64,000 nt of DNA from Streptomyces sp. NBC_01255 (GTDB taxonomy: Bacteria > Actinomycetota > Actinomycetes > Streptomycetales > Streptomycetaceae). Under the pieces are notes generated by a model. It was not told where the DNA came from. It saw only the letters and a list, made by a program, of their open reading frames with translations, and searched no databases. This document shows positions 1 through 6,876 of this stretch, in pieces. Within the stretch, counting starts at the first letter, position 1, and every line of letters starts with the position of its first letter. The stretch covers positions 74,004-138,003 of the forward strand of contig NZ_CP108475.1 of the NCBI RefSeq assembly GCF_036226445.1, written 5' to 3'. The position numbers and the translations under genes are program-made.

Positions 1-343
1 CGATCCGGTATTCGAGCCAGTCGCCGACCCTTTCCATAAAGGTGCGGCTCGGCTCGTATTCGAATTCACCGTCCCCCTCTTCTCCGCTGTCGGATTCTGC
101 CGGGGCCGGGGAATAGGCCGGGGCGGATTCGGCGCGCAGAACACTTTCTGGGGAAATGGGCTCTCTGATGGGCGGCAGTTCGATGGTCCGCTCCATCGGG
201 GTTTCCGGGGGGATTTCACTGGGCGGGGGAATGAGGCGGTCGATATCGGCGAGCGGTACGGGCCGGTCGGTGACATCGCCTCCCGGGGGAAAGGGGATGA
301 GCTGGCCGGGGCCGTCGCCGGGACCGTCCGAGGTGCTGGACAC
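1..343 (-). CDS. N-terminus of a large transfer protein (TraB/FtsK-like?), cut by left edge
   Basis: A reading frame runs from a GTG at 343 to the left edge without a stop (114 codons). The start is set by a strong ribosome site, AAGGAAGGAG, about ten bases upstream. The visible part is proline- and acid-rich and ends with FMERVGDWLEYRI, which looks like the region before the membrane/ATPase part of Streptomyces TraB (FtsK/SpoIIIE-type DNA translocase). The motor domain would lie outside the window, so the family name is inferred from this N-terminus and from the upstream Spd-like genes on the same strand. Confidence 0.5.
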   Translation of the reverse strand, partial: MSSTSDGPGDGPGQLIPFPPGGDVTDRPVPLADIDRLIPPPSEIPPETPMERTIELPPIREPISPESVLRAESAPAYSPAPAESDSGEEGDGEFEYEPSRTFMERVGDWLEYRI

Positions 344-380
344 CGGGTGGGGCTCCTTCCTTGACAGGGTCGAGGCGCCT

Positions 381-435
381 CGCGTATACGCGTGTGCGCG
401 CTTGGGCGTGCGGGCGTGTGGGCGCCTGGGCGTTG
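381..435. repeat. 12-bp palindrome plus G-rich short repeats ahead of the TraB-like gene
   Basis: A perfect palindrome, CGCGTATACGCG, lies at 381-392, followed to about 435 by repeats of GGGCG followed by two or three bases. It sits in the gap just upstream of the TraB-like start. Streptomyces TraB proteins bind short direct repeats (clt/TRS), so this is a candidate, but position is the only support. Confidence 0.3.
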
Positions 436-443
436 GGAGCACG

Positions 444-480
444 CCGGAGGGGGCCGGCCGTGGTGGCCGGCCCCCTCCGG
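444..480. terminator. 16-bp perfect hairpin
   Basis: Arms 444-459 and 465-480 (CCGGAGGGGGCCGGCC and its complement) pair perfectly around a 5-base loop. It lies just after the stop of the 80-residue gene and before the next gene on the minus strand. There is no T-tract, so it may be a terminator or an mRNA-processing/attenuation hairpin. Confidence 0.55.
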
Positions 481-497
481 GGCTGTGCGGGTGGGTG

Positions 498-740
498 CTA
501 CTGCTGGGTGTGCTTCACGTAGAGGTCGTGCAGGTCGTGGGCCAGTCGCCGCAGTCCCTGCACGTCGCCTCGCCGCAGCATCTTCCTGCCGTGTGTCTGC
601 AGCAGCATGATGAGGAAGTAGAAAGCGCCGAGGTCTTCCCCGTGTTTCTCCACGAAATCCGTCCGCTGCTTGAGCAGGTAGTTCCGGGAGTTCTGCGCTT
701 TCACTTCGTGCCGGGTCAGCGGGCGGCTTGCGTTGCTCAC
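498..740 (-). CDS. small transfer-operon protein, 80 aa
   Basis: GTG start at 740 overlaps the stop of the upstream gene (GTGA), indicating translational coupling. The protein is basic and helical (KAQNSRNYLLKQRTDFVEKH, then RRGDVQGLRRLAHDLHDLYV) with no membrane segment. I do not recognise the family. It sits between a helical 173-residue protein and the presumed TraB, so it is probably an accessory of conjugal transfer; that is inferred from position only. Confidence 0.7.
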   Translation of the reverse strand: MSNASRPLTRHEVKAQNSRNYLLKQRTDFVEKHGEDLGAFYFLIMLLQTHGRKMLRRGDVQGLRRLAHDLHDLYVKHTQQ

Positions 741-1258
741 GCTGATTCACGCCCTCGCAGGTCGTGAATGTTCGACACGGGGGAAGTGTAGCCGCTTACC
801 GGCCTGTTGTGAAGTCCGGGCGGGGTGGCGGGCATGGGCGGGATCTGCGGCGGGTTCTTCTTCCGCTGCTTTTCCAGCTCCTTTTCCTTTCGCTCTTTCA
901 CCGTGTTCGCGCAGTTCTCGTCGAAAGCGCGACGGCTGTAGGCGGCAGCCTCGAGGTCGGCGGCCAGGTTTTTGGCGTCCTTCAACACCTTCCGCAGGGC
1001 CTTTTCCACCGGCCGGGCGCGGTTCTTGGCGTGCCAGAAGCGGTCGCCTTTCAGGTGGGTACCGCGCAGGTGGACGCTGGTCTCGTCCGACAGCGTGGCC
1101 AGGTAGCGCTCGGTGTCGCGCACCACCCGCTGGATGTCGGCGAGGTAGTGGCCGGTGGCGTCCGCGTTGGCCGCCACGTCCTGCAGCGGGTTGGGGGTGT
1201 CCTGCCCGGGCTGCCGGCCCTGCGGGGCCGCTCCGGGACGGTGCTCGGGCTGGTTCAC
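737..1258 (-). CDS. helical transfer-associated protein (TraA-like?), 173 aa
   Basis: I chose the GTG at 1258 because GGAGG lies seven bases upstream; the longer in-frame ATG at 1366 would sit at the end of the terminator hairpin of the preceding gene. The protein has a proline-rich N-terminus and a long helical centre (DIQRVVRDTERYLATL ... RDRFWHAKN-type basic stretch), then a KERKEKELEKQRKKN tail. Soluble, no catalytic motif seen. It resembles small proteins found upstream of traB on Streptomyces plasmids, but I cannot name it firmly. Confidence 0.7.
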   Translation of the reverse strand: MNQPEHRPGAAPQGRQPGQDTPNPLQDVAANADATGHYLADIQRVVRDTERYLATLSDETSVHLRGTHLKGDRFWHAKNRARPVEKALRKVLKDAKNLAADLEAAAYSRRAFDENCANTVKERKEKELEKQRKKNPPQIPPMPATPPGLHNRPVSGYTSPVSNIHDLRGRESA

Positions 1259-1331
1259 GGGTTCGTCCTCCAGGAAGGTGGGTGAGCTGGTGTACTCGGT
1301 GGGCTGTGGACTGCTTCCGGCAGTCGCAGCG

Positions 1332-1364
1332 GAGGGCCAGCCCGCTTCGATCGGGCTGGCCCTC
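1332..1364 (-). terminator. terminator hairpin after the coiled-coil membrane gene
   Basis: Arms GAGGGCCAGCCCG (1332-1344) and its exact complement (1352-1364) flank a 7-base loop, 25 bases past the stop of the 758-residue gene on the minus strand. Confidence 0.75.
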
Positions 1365-1388
1365 ACTGGTGTGTGCCGGACGGGTGGG

Positions 1389-3665
1389 TCAGGTCAGGTA
1401 CTTGTCCGCGTCCTCGGGACGCAGCAGGCCGGCCTCCTTCAGAAGCCGGACCGCGCGGGTCTGGTTGACCGAGAGGTCGGTACGGGCCCGGTAGAGGGTG
1501 ACGTAGCCGTCCTCGTCTCGCGGGAGCGCCTGTACGAGCGGGAGGAGTTCGGCGTCGGTACGGGCGGGCGTACCGGGTCGGTCCGTACCGCCTGTACGGC
1601 CCGCACCGTTCGTTCCGGTTGCGCGGGAGGAGGCGGTCGTCGTACCGGTACGGCCGCCCTGCACGGCGTCACGGCTCGACTGTGTACGGGCGCTGACCGT
1701 GCTGGTGCGTTCCTGTACGGCCGCGTGAGCCGTACCGGTACGCCCCCGGGGCGCCGTACCTGTACGCGCCGCCCCGTCAGGGGTGGTGTGTACGCCGTAT
1801 GTACGGTCGCTGTACGGGCTGGTCAGCGAACCTTCGCTCCCGTCATGGTGCGAGGGGTGAGAGAGGGCGTGTGCGGGGTCCGTACCGTCGTGTCCGGCGC
1901 CCGTACCGTCCGCTCGTCCGCCGTTGTTCGCGGCGTACAGGTCGCTGTGAGCGGGCTGTGTACGGACGGACGTTGCGCTGTCCGTACCGTCCGTCCGGCG
2001 GTGCGTACCTGTACGGGCGGGTGTTCCGTTTCCGCCGTCCGTACCGGTGCGGCCCTGCGTACCGGTGGCCGTATCGGACGGCGTGTCCGTACCGCCGTGT
2101 CCGTCCGTACCGTCGTCGTGCATGAGGGTGTGTACGCGCCAGATGACGGCCACGAAGATCAGCACGACGAAGGTGGTGAGCTGCCACGGGGCCGCCCCGC
2201 CCTCGGGGACGAGGTGCGCCTGCTCGGAGAGGTGGAAGACGACGTTGGCCGATGCCATCAGCAGCAGCGCCGGCGCGATGTCCCGCTTGGTGCGGAACGC
2301 TGTGACGCAGTAGACGTCGATCGACACCGGCAGGAGCGGGGCAACGTACTCGTTGATGCCGACCATCCGGGCGAGCTCGTACTCGCCAGAGGCGGCGAGT
2401 CCGACGCCGGCGGCCAGCGCGACCCACGGCGCCGCCTTCCACAACTTGCCGCTGAGGCCCTGTCGCCAGCCGCGCCACCGGGAGGCGGCCTGCTTGGCCT
2501 CGCGGGCCTCGGTCAGCAGTCGGCGGGCGCGGGCCTCGTCGGCCTGCGCCCGCTCGGTGATGCCCTTGGCCTTGCGCTCGGCCTCGGCGGTGATGCGCTC
2601 GGCCTCCTTCTGTGCGGCCGCGCGCAGCTCCTGGGCGACGGTTGTGGCCTCGGTCCGCAGCCGCTCGCGCTGCTGGTCACACGCCGTCTTCAGTCCGGCG
2701 AGCTCCCCCGCCAGGGCCTGGCGCTTGGCCGCGGCCTCGGTGTCGAACTTCTCGCCGAGCTCCCGCAGCTCCTCGCGGAGCTCGGCGCGGGCCTTCTCCG
2801 CCTCGGTGTGGACGGCGGCGACGTGGGCGTCGGCCTCGCGCCGCCGCTCGGCGGCGGCCTCGACCGCGTCCGCGTACAGCGCCTCCGCCTCCGTGCGCCG
2901 GGCGTCGTACTGCTCGGCGGCGGCCTTGGCGAGCTGGGCGTGGCGCTCGCGGGCCTGGTCAACCTCCTTCTGCGCGGCGGCGAGCAGGTCGTCGGCCTCC
3001 TCTCGGGCGCGGGCGAGGATCTGCCCGGCCTCGGCGCGGCGGGCCTCGACCAGGGCGCCGATCTCGGTGAGGTCGGTCTCGGCCAGGCGCCGCAGCTCGG
3101 CGATCGCCGACGCGGTGGCTTGGTGGTCGGCGGCGGCCAGCTCGGTCAGCTCCGCGACCTGCGAACGCGCCCGGGCGAGGAGCTGGTCGGCGCGGTCGCG
3201 GGCCTCGGTCAGGAGCCGGTCGGCCTCGCCGCGCTGCTTCTGCGCCTCCTCGCGCGCCGTCTCGGTCTCGGTGGTGGCCGCCGCCCGCTGGGCGGTGGCC
3301 TCCTCCTGGGCGCCGGCGGTGACGGCCTCGGCGTGGGTGCGCGCGTCGGCCAGGAGGACGGTGGTCTGCTCGTGGGTGTCGGCGACGGTGCGCGCCGCCT
3401 GCTCCTCGGCCTTCGTCTGGAGGACGAGGGCCTGGTCGCGGGCGGTGTCGATGATGTCGGCGGCCCGGTCCCGGGCGTCCGCGACCCTGACCAGCGCCGC
3501 CCAGTCCGTCTCCAGCACCGCCGCCGTCTCCGAGGCCGTCTCCGTCTCGGGGGTCAGGGTCGGGGCCGGGATGGGCAGGGTGGAGGCGGCGGGTTGCGCG
3601 ACCGTCGTGGCCGGCTTCTTGGTCCGGGCGGTGGCCCTCTTGGTCCGGGTTCGAGTGGCGGCCAC
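1389..3665 (-). CDS. coiled-coil membrane protein, Spd/DUF2637-like, 758 aa
   Basis: The ATG at 3680 is part of the ribosome site GGAAGGAGG, so the GTG at 3665 is the better start. Residues about 60-400 are an Ala/Glu/Arg-rich coiled coil. About 410-520 holds four hydrophobic helices with the DUF2637-like signature LPVSIDVYCVTAF ... ASANVVFHL. Residues 520-690 are a low-complexity Arg/Thr/Gly tract. The last 60 residues look like a winged helix (YRARTDLSVNQTRAVRLLKEAGLL). DUF2637 proteins are typical of Streptomyces plasmid transfer/spread regions, so a role in intramycelial spread is likely but inferred. Confidence 0.8.
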   Translation of the reverse strand: MAATRTRTKRATARTKKPATTVAQPAASTLPIPAPTLTPETETASETAAVLETDWAALVRVADARDRAADIIDTARDQALVLQTKAEEQAARTVADTHEQTTVLLADARTHAEAVTAGAQEEATAQRAAATTETETAREEAQKQRGEADRLLTEARDRADQLLARARSQVAELTELAAADHQATASAIAELRRLAETDLTEIGALVEARRAEAGQILARAREEADDLLAAAQKEVDQARERHAQLAKAAAEQYDARRTEAEALYADAVEAAAERRREADAHVAAVHTEAEKARAELREELRELGEKFDTEAAAKRQALAGELAGLKTACDQQRERLRTEATTVAQELRAAAQKEAERITAEAERKAKGITERAQADEARARRLLTEAREAKQAASRWRGWRQGLSGKLWKAAPWVALAAGVGLAASGEYELARMVGINEYVAPLLPVSIDVYCVTAFRTKRDIAPALLLMASANVVFHLSEQAHLVPEGGAAPWQLTTFVVLIFVAVIWRVHTLMHDDGTDGHGGTDTPSDTATGTQGRTGTDGGNGTPARTGTHRRTDGTDSATSVRTQPAHSDLYAANNGGRADGTGAGHDGTDPAHALSHPSHHDGSEGSLTSPYSDRTYGVHTTPDGAARTGTAPRGRTGTAHAAVQERTSTVSARTQSSRDAVQGGRTGTTTASSRATGTNGAGRTGGTDRPGTPARTDAELLPLVQALPRDEDGYVTLYRARTDLSVNQTRAVRLLKEAGLLRPEDADKYLT

Positions 3666-3731
3666 GCCGCCTCCTTCCATGTCGGGTGCCGCCCCGAAGG
3701 CCGGGGCGGCGGTTGTGCGGGGTGGGCGAGG

Positions 3732-4100
3732 TCAGCCGCGCGGGGCGGGCAGCTCCGGCGGCATGTTGGCGGTGGCGTGCTGCCGGGTGAGCCAGGCGAG
3801 CGCGGCCGCGGTCATGTCGGTGGCCGCGCCGTCGGTGTGCAGCGGGGCGGTGTCGATGTCGCGCATCGCGTCGATCGGCGGCAGCAGCCGCATGTAGTCC
3901 GGCTTGACGAACTCGACGAGGCGGCCGGAGACCAGCGCGGTCAGGGTGTACGTGCCGGTCGCCCACGCCTTCGTGACCTTGCAGACGAAGGTGTGGCCGC
4001 TCTGCCCGGTCCAGTACAGCTCCGGGGCGCGGTACAGGACGAAGTCGCCGTCCTTGAAGACGGTGACTTCGTTGGTGGTCTTCTGGGTGCTGATGTCCAC
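3732..4100 (-). CDS. conserved plasmid protein of unknown function, 122 aa
   Basis: GTG start at 4100 with GAGGAG about seven bases upstream. The N-terminal half looks like a small beta domain (EVTVFKDGDFVLYRAPELYW, GHTFVCKVTKAWATGTYTL), followed by a helical tail. No signal peptide or membrane segment. It lies 66 bp upstream of the coiled-coil membrane gene on the same strand, so it belongs to the transfer/spread operon. Family not recognised. Confidence 0.7.
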   Translation of the reverse strand: MDISTQKTTNEVTVFKDGDFVLYRAPELYWTGQSGHTFVCKVTKAWATGTYTLTALVSGRLVEFVKPDYMRLLPPIDAMRDIDTAPLHTDGAATDMTAAALAWLTRQHATANMPPELPAPRG

Positions 4101-4216
4101 GGCATCTCCTCAAGGAGTTGGCGGTGCGGTCCGGGCTGCCCGGCTCCCCTCGCCCCGTCCGTACCGGCACAACAGGCCGGGACGGGCGGGGAAGGCAACC
4201 GCCAGGCGGGAAGGGG

Positions 4217-4546
4217 TCACTTGACGCCGACGAAGCGGAAGGCCGCGAAGGCGGTCGTGCGGGGGTCGGCGGTGGCCTGGACGATGCGGTCGGCCTCGGC
4301 GACGTCGCCGCGGTTGACGGCGTCGGCCGCCGCCCGGGCCGCGTCCCAGTCGATGCCCGCCGCCGGCGTCACGGTGGTGGCGGGGCGGTGGAGCCGGGCG
4401 CGCAGCGTGTGCCAGGCCCGGCGGAGCGGGCGCCGACGGCGGGCCCGGTTCACCCGGGCGGCGGCGTCGCGGTGCCCGAGCTGGTGGAGGATCTGCTCGG
4501 AGTCGTAGTCGGCGGCGGTCCAGCCGTCGCGGCGGATGGTGCGCAT
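4217..4546 (-). CDS. small basic helical protein, 109 aa
   Basis: Start ATG at 4546 is fixed by AGGAGG four bases upstream; a longer frame to 4639 lacks such a site. The centre is very basic (RVNRARRRRPLRRAWHTLRARL) and the C-terminal half is an alanine-rich helix. A nucleic-acid contact is possible from charge alone. Unknown family; same strand and spacing as the transfer-operon genes on either side. Confidence 0.65.
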   Translation of the reverse strand: MRTIRRDGWTAADYDSEQILHQLGHRDAAARVNRARRRRPLRRAWHTLRARLHRPATTVTPAAGIDWDAARAAADAVNRGDVAEADRIVQATADPRTTAFAAFRFVGVK

Positions 4547-4606
4547 GGTGCCTCCTGGATGAAGGACGTCGGCCCAGGCCGATGCCCCGATAGAGGGCGT
4601 GCGAAA

Positions 4607-4637
4607 GACCGGCGGCCCGTCAGGCGGGCGGCCGGTC
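4607..4637 (-). terminator. GC-rich hairpin, possible terminator of the WhiB operon
   Basis: GACCGGC...GCCGGTC with inner GCCCG/CGGGC pairing, followed on the minus strand by TTTC. It lies downstream of the 33-residue gene. A second hairpin, GCTCCCGGC/GCCGGGAGC, sits at 4676-4707. Confidence 0.5.
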
Positions 4638-4742
4638 AAGGCGCGTGCGGTCAGGCGGGCAGGGATCTCGGTCGAGCTCCCGGCAGGCGGTCACGGTGGC
4701 CGGGAGCCCGACAGCCGGCGAAGCGGCGCTCGGTGTGTCAGA

Positions 4743-4844
4743 TCAGCAGACCGGGCATTGCGGGCTCTCGTACCAGCCGCTGCACCTGGAGCACTGCCAC
4801 AGGTGTCGCAGGGGAGTGAAGAGCCTGGCCAGGACGGTGCTCAC
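4743..4844 (-). CDS. 33-residue CxxC zinc-ribbon-like protein
   Basis: GTG at 4844 overlaps the stop of the WhiB-like gene (GTGA), with GGGAGG just upstream inside that gene. It ends CSRCSGWYESPQCPVC, four cysteines in two CxxC pairs, the layout of a minimal zinc ribbon, after a basic helical lead (ARLFTPLRHLWQ). The coupling to a WhiB-like gene suggests a small regulatory partner; this is inference. Confidence 0.6.
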   Translation of the reverse strand: MSTVLARLFTPLRHLWQCSRCSGWYESPQCPVC

Positions 4845-5113
4845 GCCGCCTCCCGGCCGGTACGGGCCCGGTTGCGGGCGGCACGGCGCTTCATCGCCCG
4901 CCGCTCGTCCTCGCTGAGCCCGCCCCAGACGCCGGAGTCCTGACCGGACTCCAGCGCCCACTGCAGGCACGCCTCCATAACCGGGCAGCGGCGGCAGACG
5001 GACTTGGCTTCCTCGATCTGCAACAGGGCGGGGCCCGTGTTGCCGACCGGGAAGAACAGGTCCGGGTCTTCCTCGCGGCAGACCGCGTTGTGGCGCCAGT
5101 CCATCCCGGTCAC
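4841..5113 (-). CDS. WhiB-like iron-sulfur transcription factor, 90 aa
   Basis: Four cysteines at 12, 40, 43 and 49 in the WhiB order (C, then CxxC, then C) plus the GVWGG turn at 61-65 and a basic tail (ERRAMKRRAARNRARTG). Wbl proteins bind a 4Fe-4S cluster and act with the major sigma factor at promoters. The GTG start at 5113 overlaps the stop of the upstream gene; ATG at 5104 is an alternative. Being inside the transfer block it probably controls plasmid functions. Confidence 0.94.
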   Translation of the reverse strand: MTGMDWRHNAVCREEDPDLFFPVGNTGPALLQIEEAKSVCRRCPVMEACLQWALESGQDSGVWGGLSEDERRAMKRRAARNRARTGREAA

Positions 5114-5331
5114 CGCCTCTGTCCGACGAGGGCCATGTCGGCGAGCGTGCGACGGGCCCTGCGGCCGGCGTCGGCCGCGCGGCGGTCGCCGTCGACGACG
5201 AGGTGGCGGACGAGCTGGTGGAACGCGGTGAGGTCGTCAGGCTCGAAGCCCTTCTTGTTGTCCGCGTCCTCGATGTCGTCGATGATCCCGGCGCTCGGCC
5301 GGGGCGCCGCACGTGTCATGCTGAGCTGCAT
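5110..5331 (-). CDS. small hypothetical protein upstream of WhiB, 73 aa
   Basis: ATG at 5331 has GGAGGG five bases upstream and is the first gene of the leftward operon. The middle is helical (DDLTAFHQLVRHLVVDGDRRAA) and the end is arginine-rich. A second in-frame ATG lies four codons in. No known motif. Coupled to the WhiB-like gene by a four-base overlap. Confidence 0.7.
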   Translation of the reverse strand: MQLSMTRAAPRPSAGIIDDIEDADNKKGFEPDDLTAFHQLVRHLVVDGDRRAADAGRRARRTLADMALVGQRR

Positions 5332-5937
5332 CAGGCCCTCCGATTCAGGTCCTGGACAGCCCCGGGGGCCTCATCCCTGGGGCTGTCGCGTTGGTAGAGC
5401 GGGTGTCCACCGCGCTCTCCACCGCCCACCGAACCGGCTTGAAGGCCGGGCGGCGGGCGACTGGGCAGCGCGGGGCTGCGAAAACCTCGGTGCGCGGCAA
5501 GCCCGGAGACGGGCTGCCAGATCTCGTGAAGACGCGGACCGCGGCTCCGACCGGGAGATCCGTCCGGGCGGGCATGTGCGGTGAAGGTTGGCCGCGTCGT
5601 TCTTTAACGTCGCGAGGGTGTCGACCCTCCGCGCTCTCCCACAGCAATGAGCCCTGCGGTGTTGCACGTGTCGGCTGCCACCACCAGCGGTAATGGCACC
5701 TCGCGACGGGTTTCCACTCACCCCCGGCCGGAGCGTTCACGGCCGGTACTGCGGTGGTGGATCACGCTATGGAGTTCTCAAAGACCGGCCGCTGCCTTCC
5801 AGAGCCAGCCCGAGGGCTGGATGTTCCGGGCGGATGGTGTCGGGAGTCGCTTCCGGCTCCCTCATCCGGCGCCGCCTGCGGGGCGGTTCCGGGTGGGGGA
5901 GCCGGGTCCGAAGACCCGGCAGTGGTGCGAGGGAGAG
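5332..5937. other. gene-free interval with hairpins
   Basis: Open frames here lack good starts and coding bias. It holds a hairpin at 5355-5387 (GACAGCCCC/GGGGCTGTC) ahead of the leftward operon, a short GAGGGT-GTCG-ACCCTC stem near 5616-5631, and a perfect GCCGGGTC-CGAA-GACCCGGC hairpin at 5901-5920 that fits a terminator for the leftward gene ending at 5938. No tRNA was recognised. Confidence 0.5.
5901..5920 (-). terminator. tetraloop terminator hairpin
   Basis: Perfect 8-bp stem with CGAA loop, 18 bp past the stop of the 129-residue gene on the minus strand. Confidence 0.6.
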
Positions 5938-6327
5938 TCAGGCCGCGATCGGGAGGGGTACGGCGGCCAGCGGCGCGGTGCGCAGTTGCTCGGCGTAGGG
6001 GAGGAGGACATCGACCAGGCGCTCGCGGACCAGCGCGGTGATCGACGGGTCGGTCGCGAGGATGTCCATGGCCGCGTGCCGCCGCGCGAAGAAGTCGCCG
6101 AGGACCTCGGCGTGCGGACGAACCAGGGACTCCGCCTTCTCCCGGGGCGTCGCCCACAGCTCGTACATCTCAAGCGGTGTGCCGAAGGTGACGTCCAGGT
6201 CGATGTCGAGGGCGGTGAAGGCGGGGAGCGGCACCTCGATCGCCTCCAGGAGCGCGAGTGTCTCCGCGTCGAAGGTCTCGGTGGCGAGGCTGGCGGCGGG
6301 GCGGCGGGTGGTGGTGGTGGTGTTCAT
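5938..6327 (-). CDS. hypothetical protein, 129 aa
   Basis: I chose ATG 6327 (GGGAG about ten bases upstream). Upstream in-frame ATGs at the MNLTRL and MGRQKAL codons would give a longer form within the leader. The protein opens with a threonine run, then LLEAIEVPLPAFTALDIDLD and helices. Mixed alpha/beta, no signal peptide. It reads away from a sigma70-type promoter (TTGACT-17-TACTGT) and diverges from the monooxygenase-like gene. Family not recognised. Confidence 0.65.
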   Translation of the reverse strand: MNTTTTTRRPAASLATETFDAETLALLEAIEVPLPAFTALDIDLDVTFGTPLEMYELWATPREKAESLVRPHAEVLGDFFARRHAAMDILATDPSITALVRERLVDVLLPYAEQLRTAPLAAVPLPIAA

Positions 6328-6438
6328 GGGGTGGAGCTCCCTTCGGTAGGAGCCCGCGCAGAGGCGGGTCAGGTTCATTCGGGCAGGCCAAATAAGCGCC
6401 TTCTGGCGGCCCATCCCTTGCGGGGTGGAACACCTTGG

Positions 6439-6477
6439 ACAGTAGTAGCACTGTGAGTGCGAGTCAACACTTTGACT
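6439..6477. promoter_or_regulatory. divergent promoter region with inverted-repeat operator
   Basis: On the minus strand TTGACT (6467-6462) and TACTGT (6444-6439) are 17 bases apart, a good sigma70-type promoter for the gene at 5938-6327. The -35 box is one arm of a perfect inverted repeat AGTCAA-CACT-TTGACT (6462-6477), so a regulator bound there would block the promoter. The nearby XRE protein is the obvious candidate. Confidence 0.55.
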
Positions 6478-6546
6478 GCGACCTAGCACCATTGCTTTAG
6501 GTGTGAGAATGTGTGCATGCTTACGCGACGTGGAGAGGAAGACTTC

Positions 6547-6876
6547 GTGGCCAGCGGATACGCACTGGTAGTGCGCTTCACCCTGCGAGACACCTCGGCA
6601 GCCCTGCAGTTCGACGGCCTGGTCGCCCAGACCATCGAGGGCATCCGCACCGAGGCCGGCACGCTCGTCTACGCCGTGCACACCCCGGTGGACGAGCCCT
6701 TGGTCCGGGTCTTCTACGAGCTGTACGCCGACCGCGACGCGTTCCAGGCACACGAGGACCAGGCCCACACTCAGCGCTTCCTCGCAGGCCGCGAGGCGCT
6801 CCTGAGCAACGTCGAAGTGACGTTCCTCAACGAGCTGGAGGACCTGAGCAAGCGACCCGAGACGGAGCAGTCGTGA
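6547..6876 (+). CDS. antibiotic biosynthesis monooxygenase-fold protein, 109 aa
   Basis: GTG 6547 is preferred because GAGAGGAAG precedes it; an in-frame ATG at 6517 is possible. Length and pattern (ALVVRFTLRD, then AGTLVYAVHTPVDEP, VFYELYADRDAFQAHEDQAH, FLAGREALLS) match the ferredoxin-like ABM/YgiN family, which oxidises quinone-like or polyketide substrates without cofactors. The last bases overlap the start of the XRE regulator, so the two are co-transcribed. Confidence 0.8.
   Translation: MASGYALVVRFTLRDTSAALQFDGLVAQTIEGIRTEAGTLVYAVHTPVDEPLVRVFYELYADRDAFQAHEDQAHTQRFLAGREALLSNVEVTFLNELEDLSKRPETEQS

Noticed and set aside
1155..4508. Very long plus-strand open frame (about 1117 codons)
   Set aside because: It is antisense to the coiled-coil membrane gene and neighbours, which have proper starts and recognisable domains; long shadow frames are normal at this GC content.
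5391..5693. Open frames on both strands in the 5.3-5.9 kb gap
   Set aside because: No ribosome site, no domain, irregular codon use. The area was also checked for a tRNA because of a TGGTAGAGC word, but no cloverleaf could be built.
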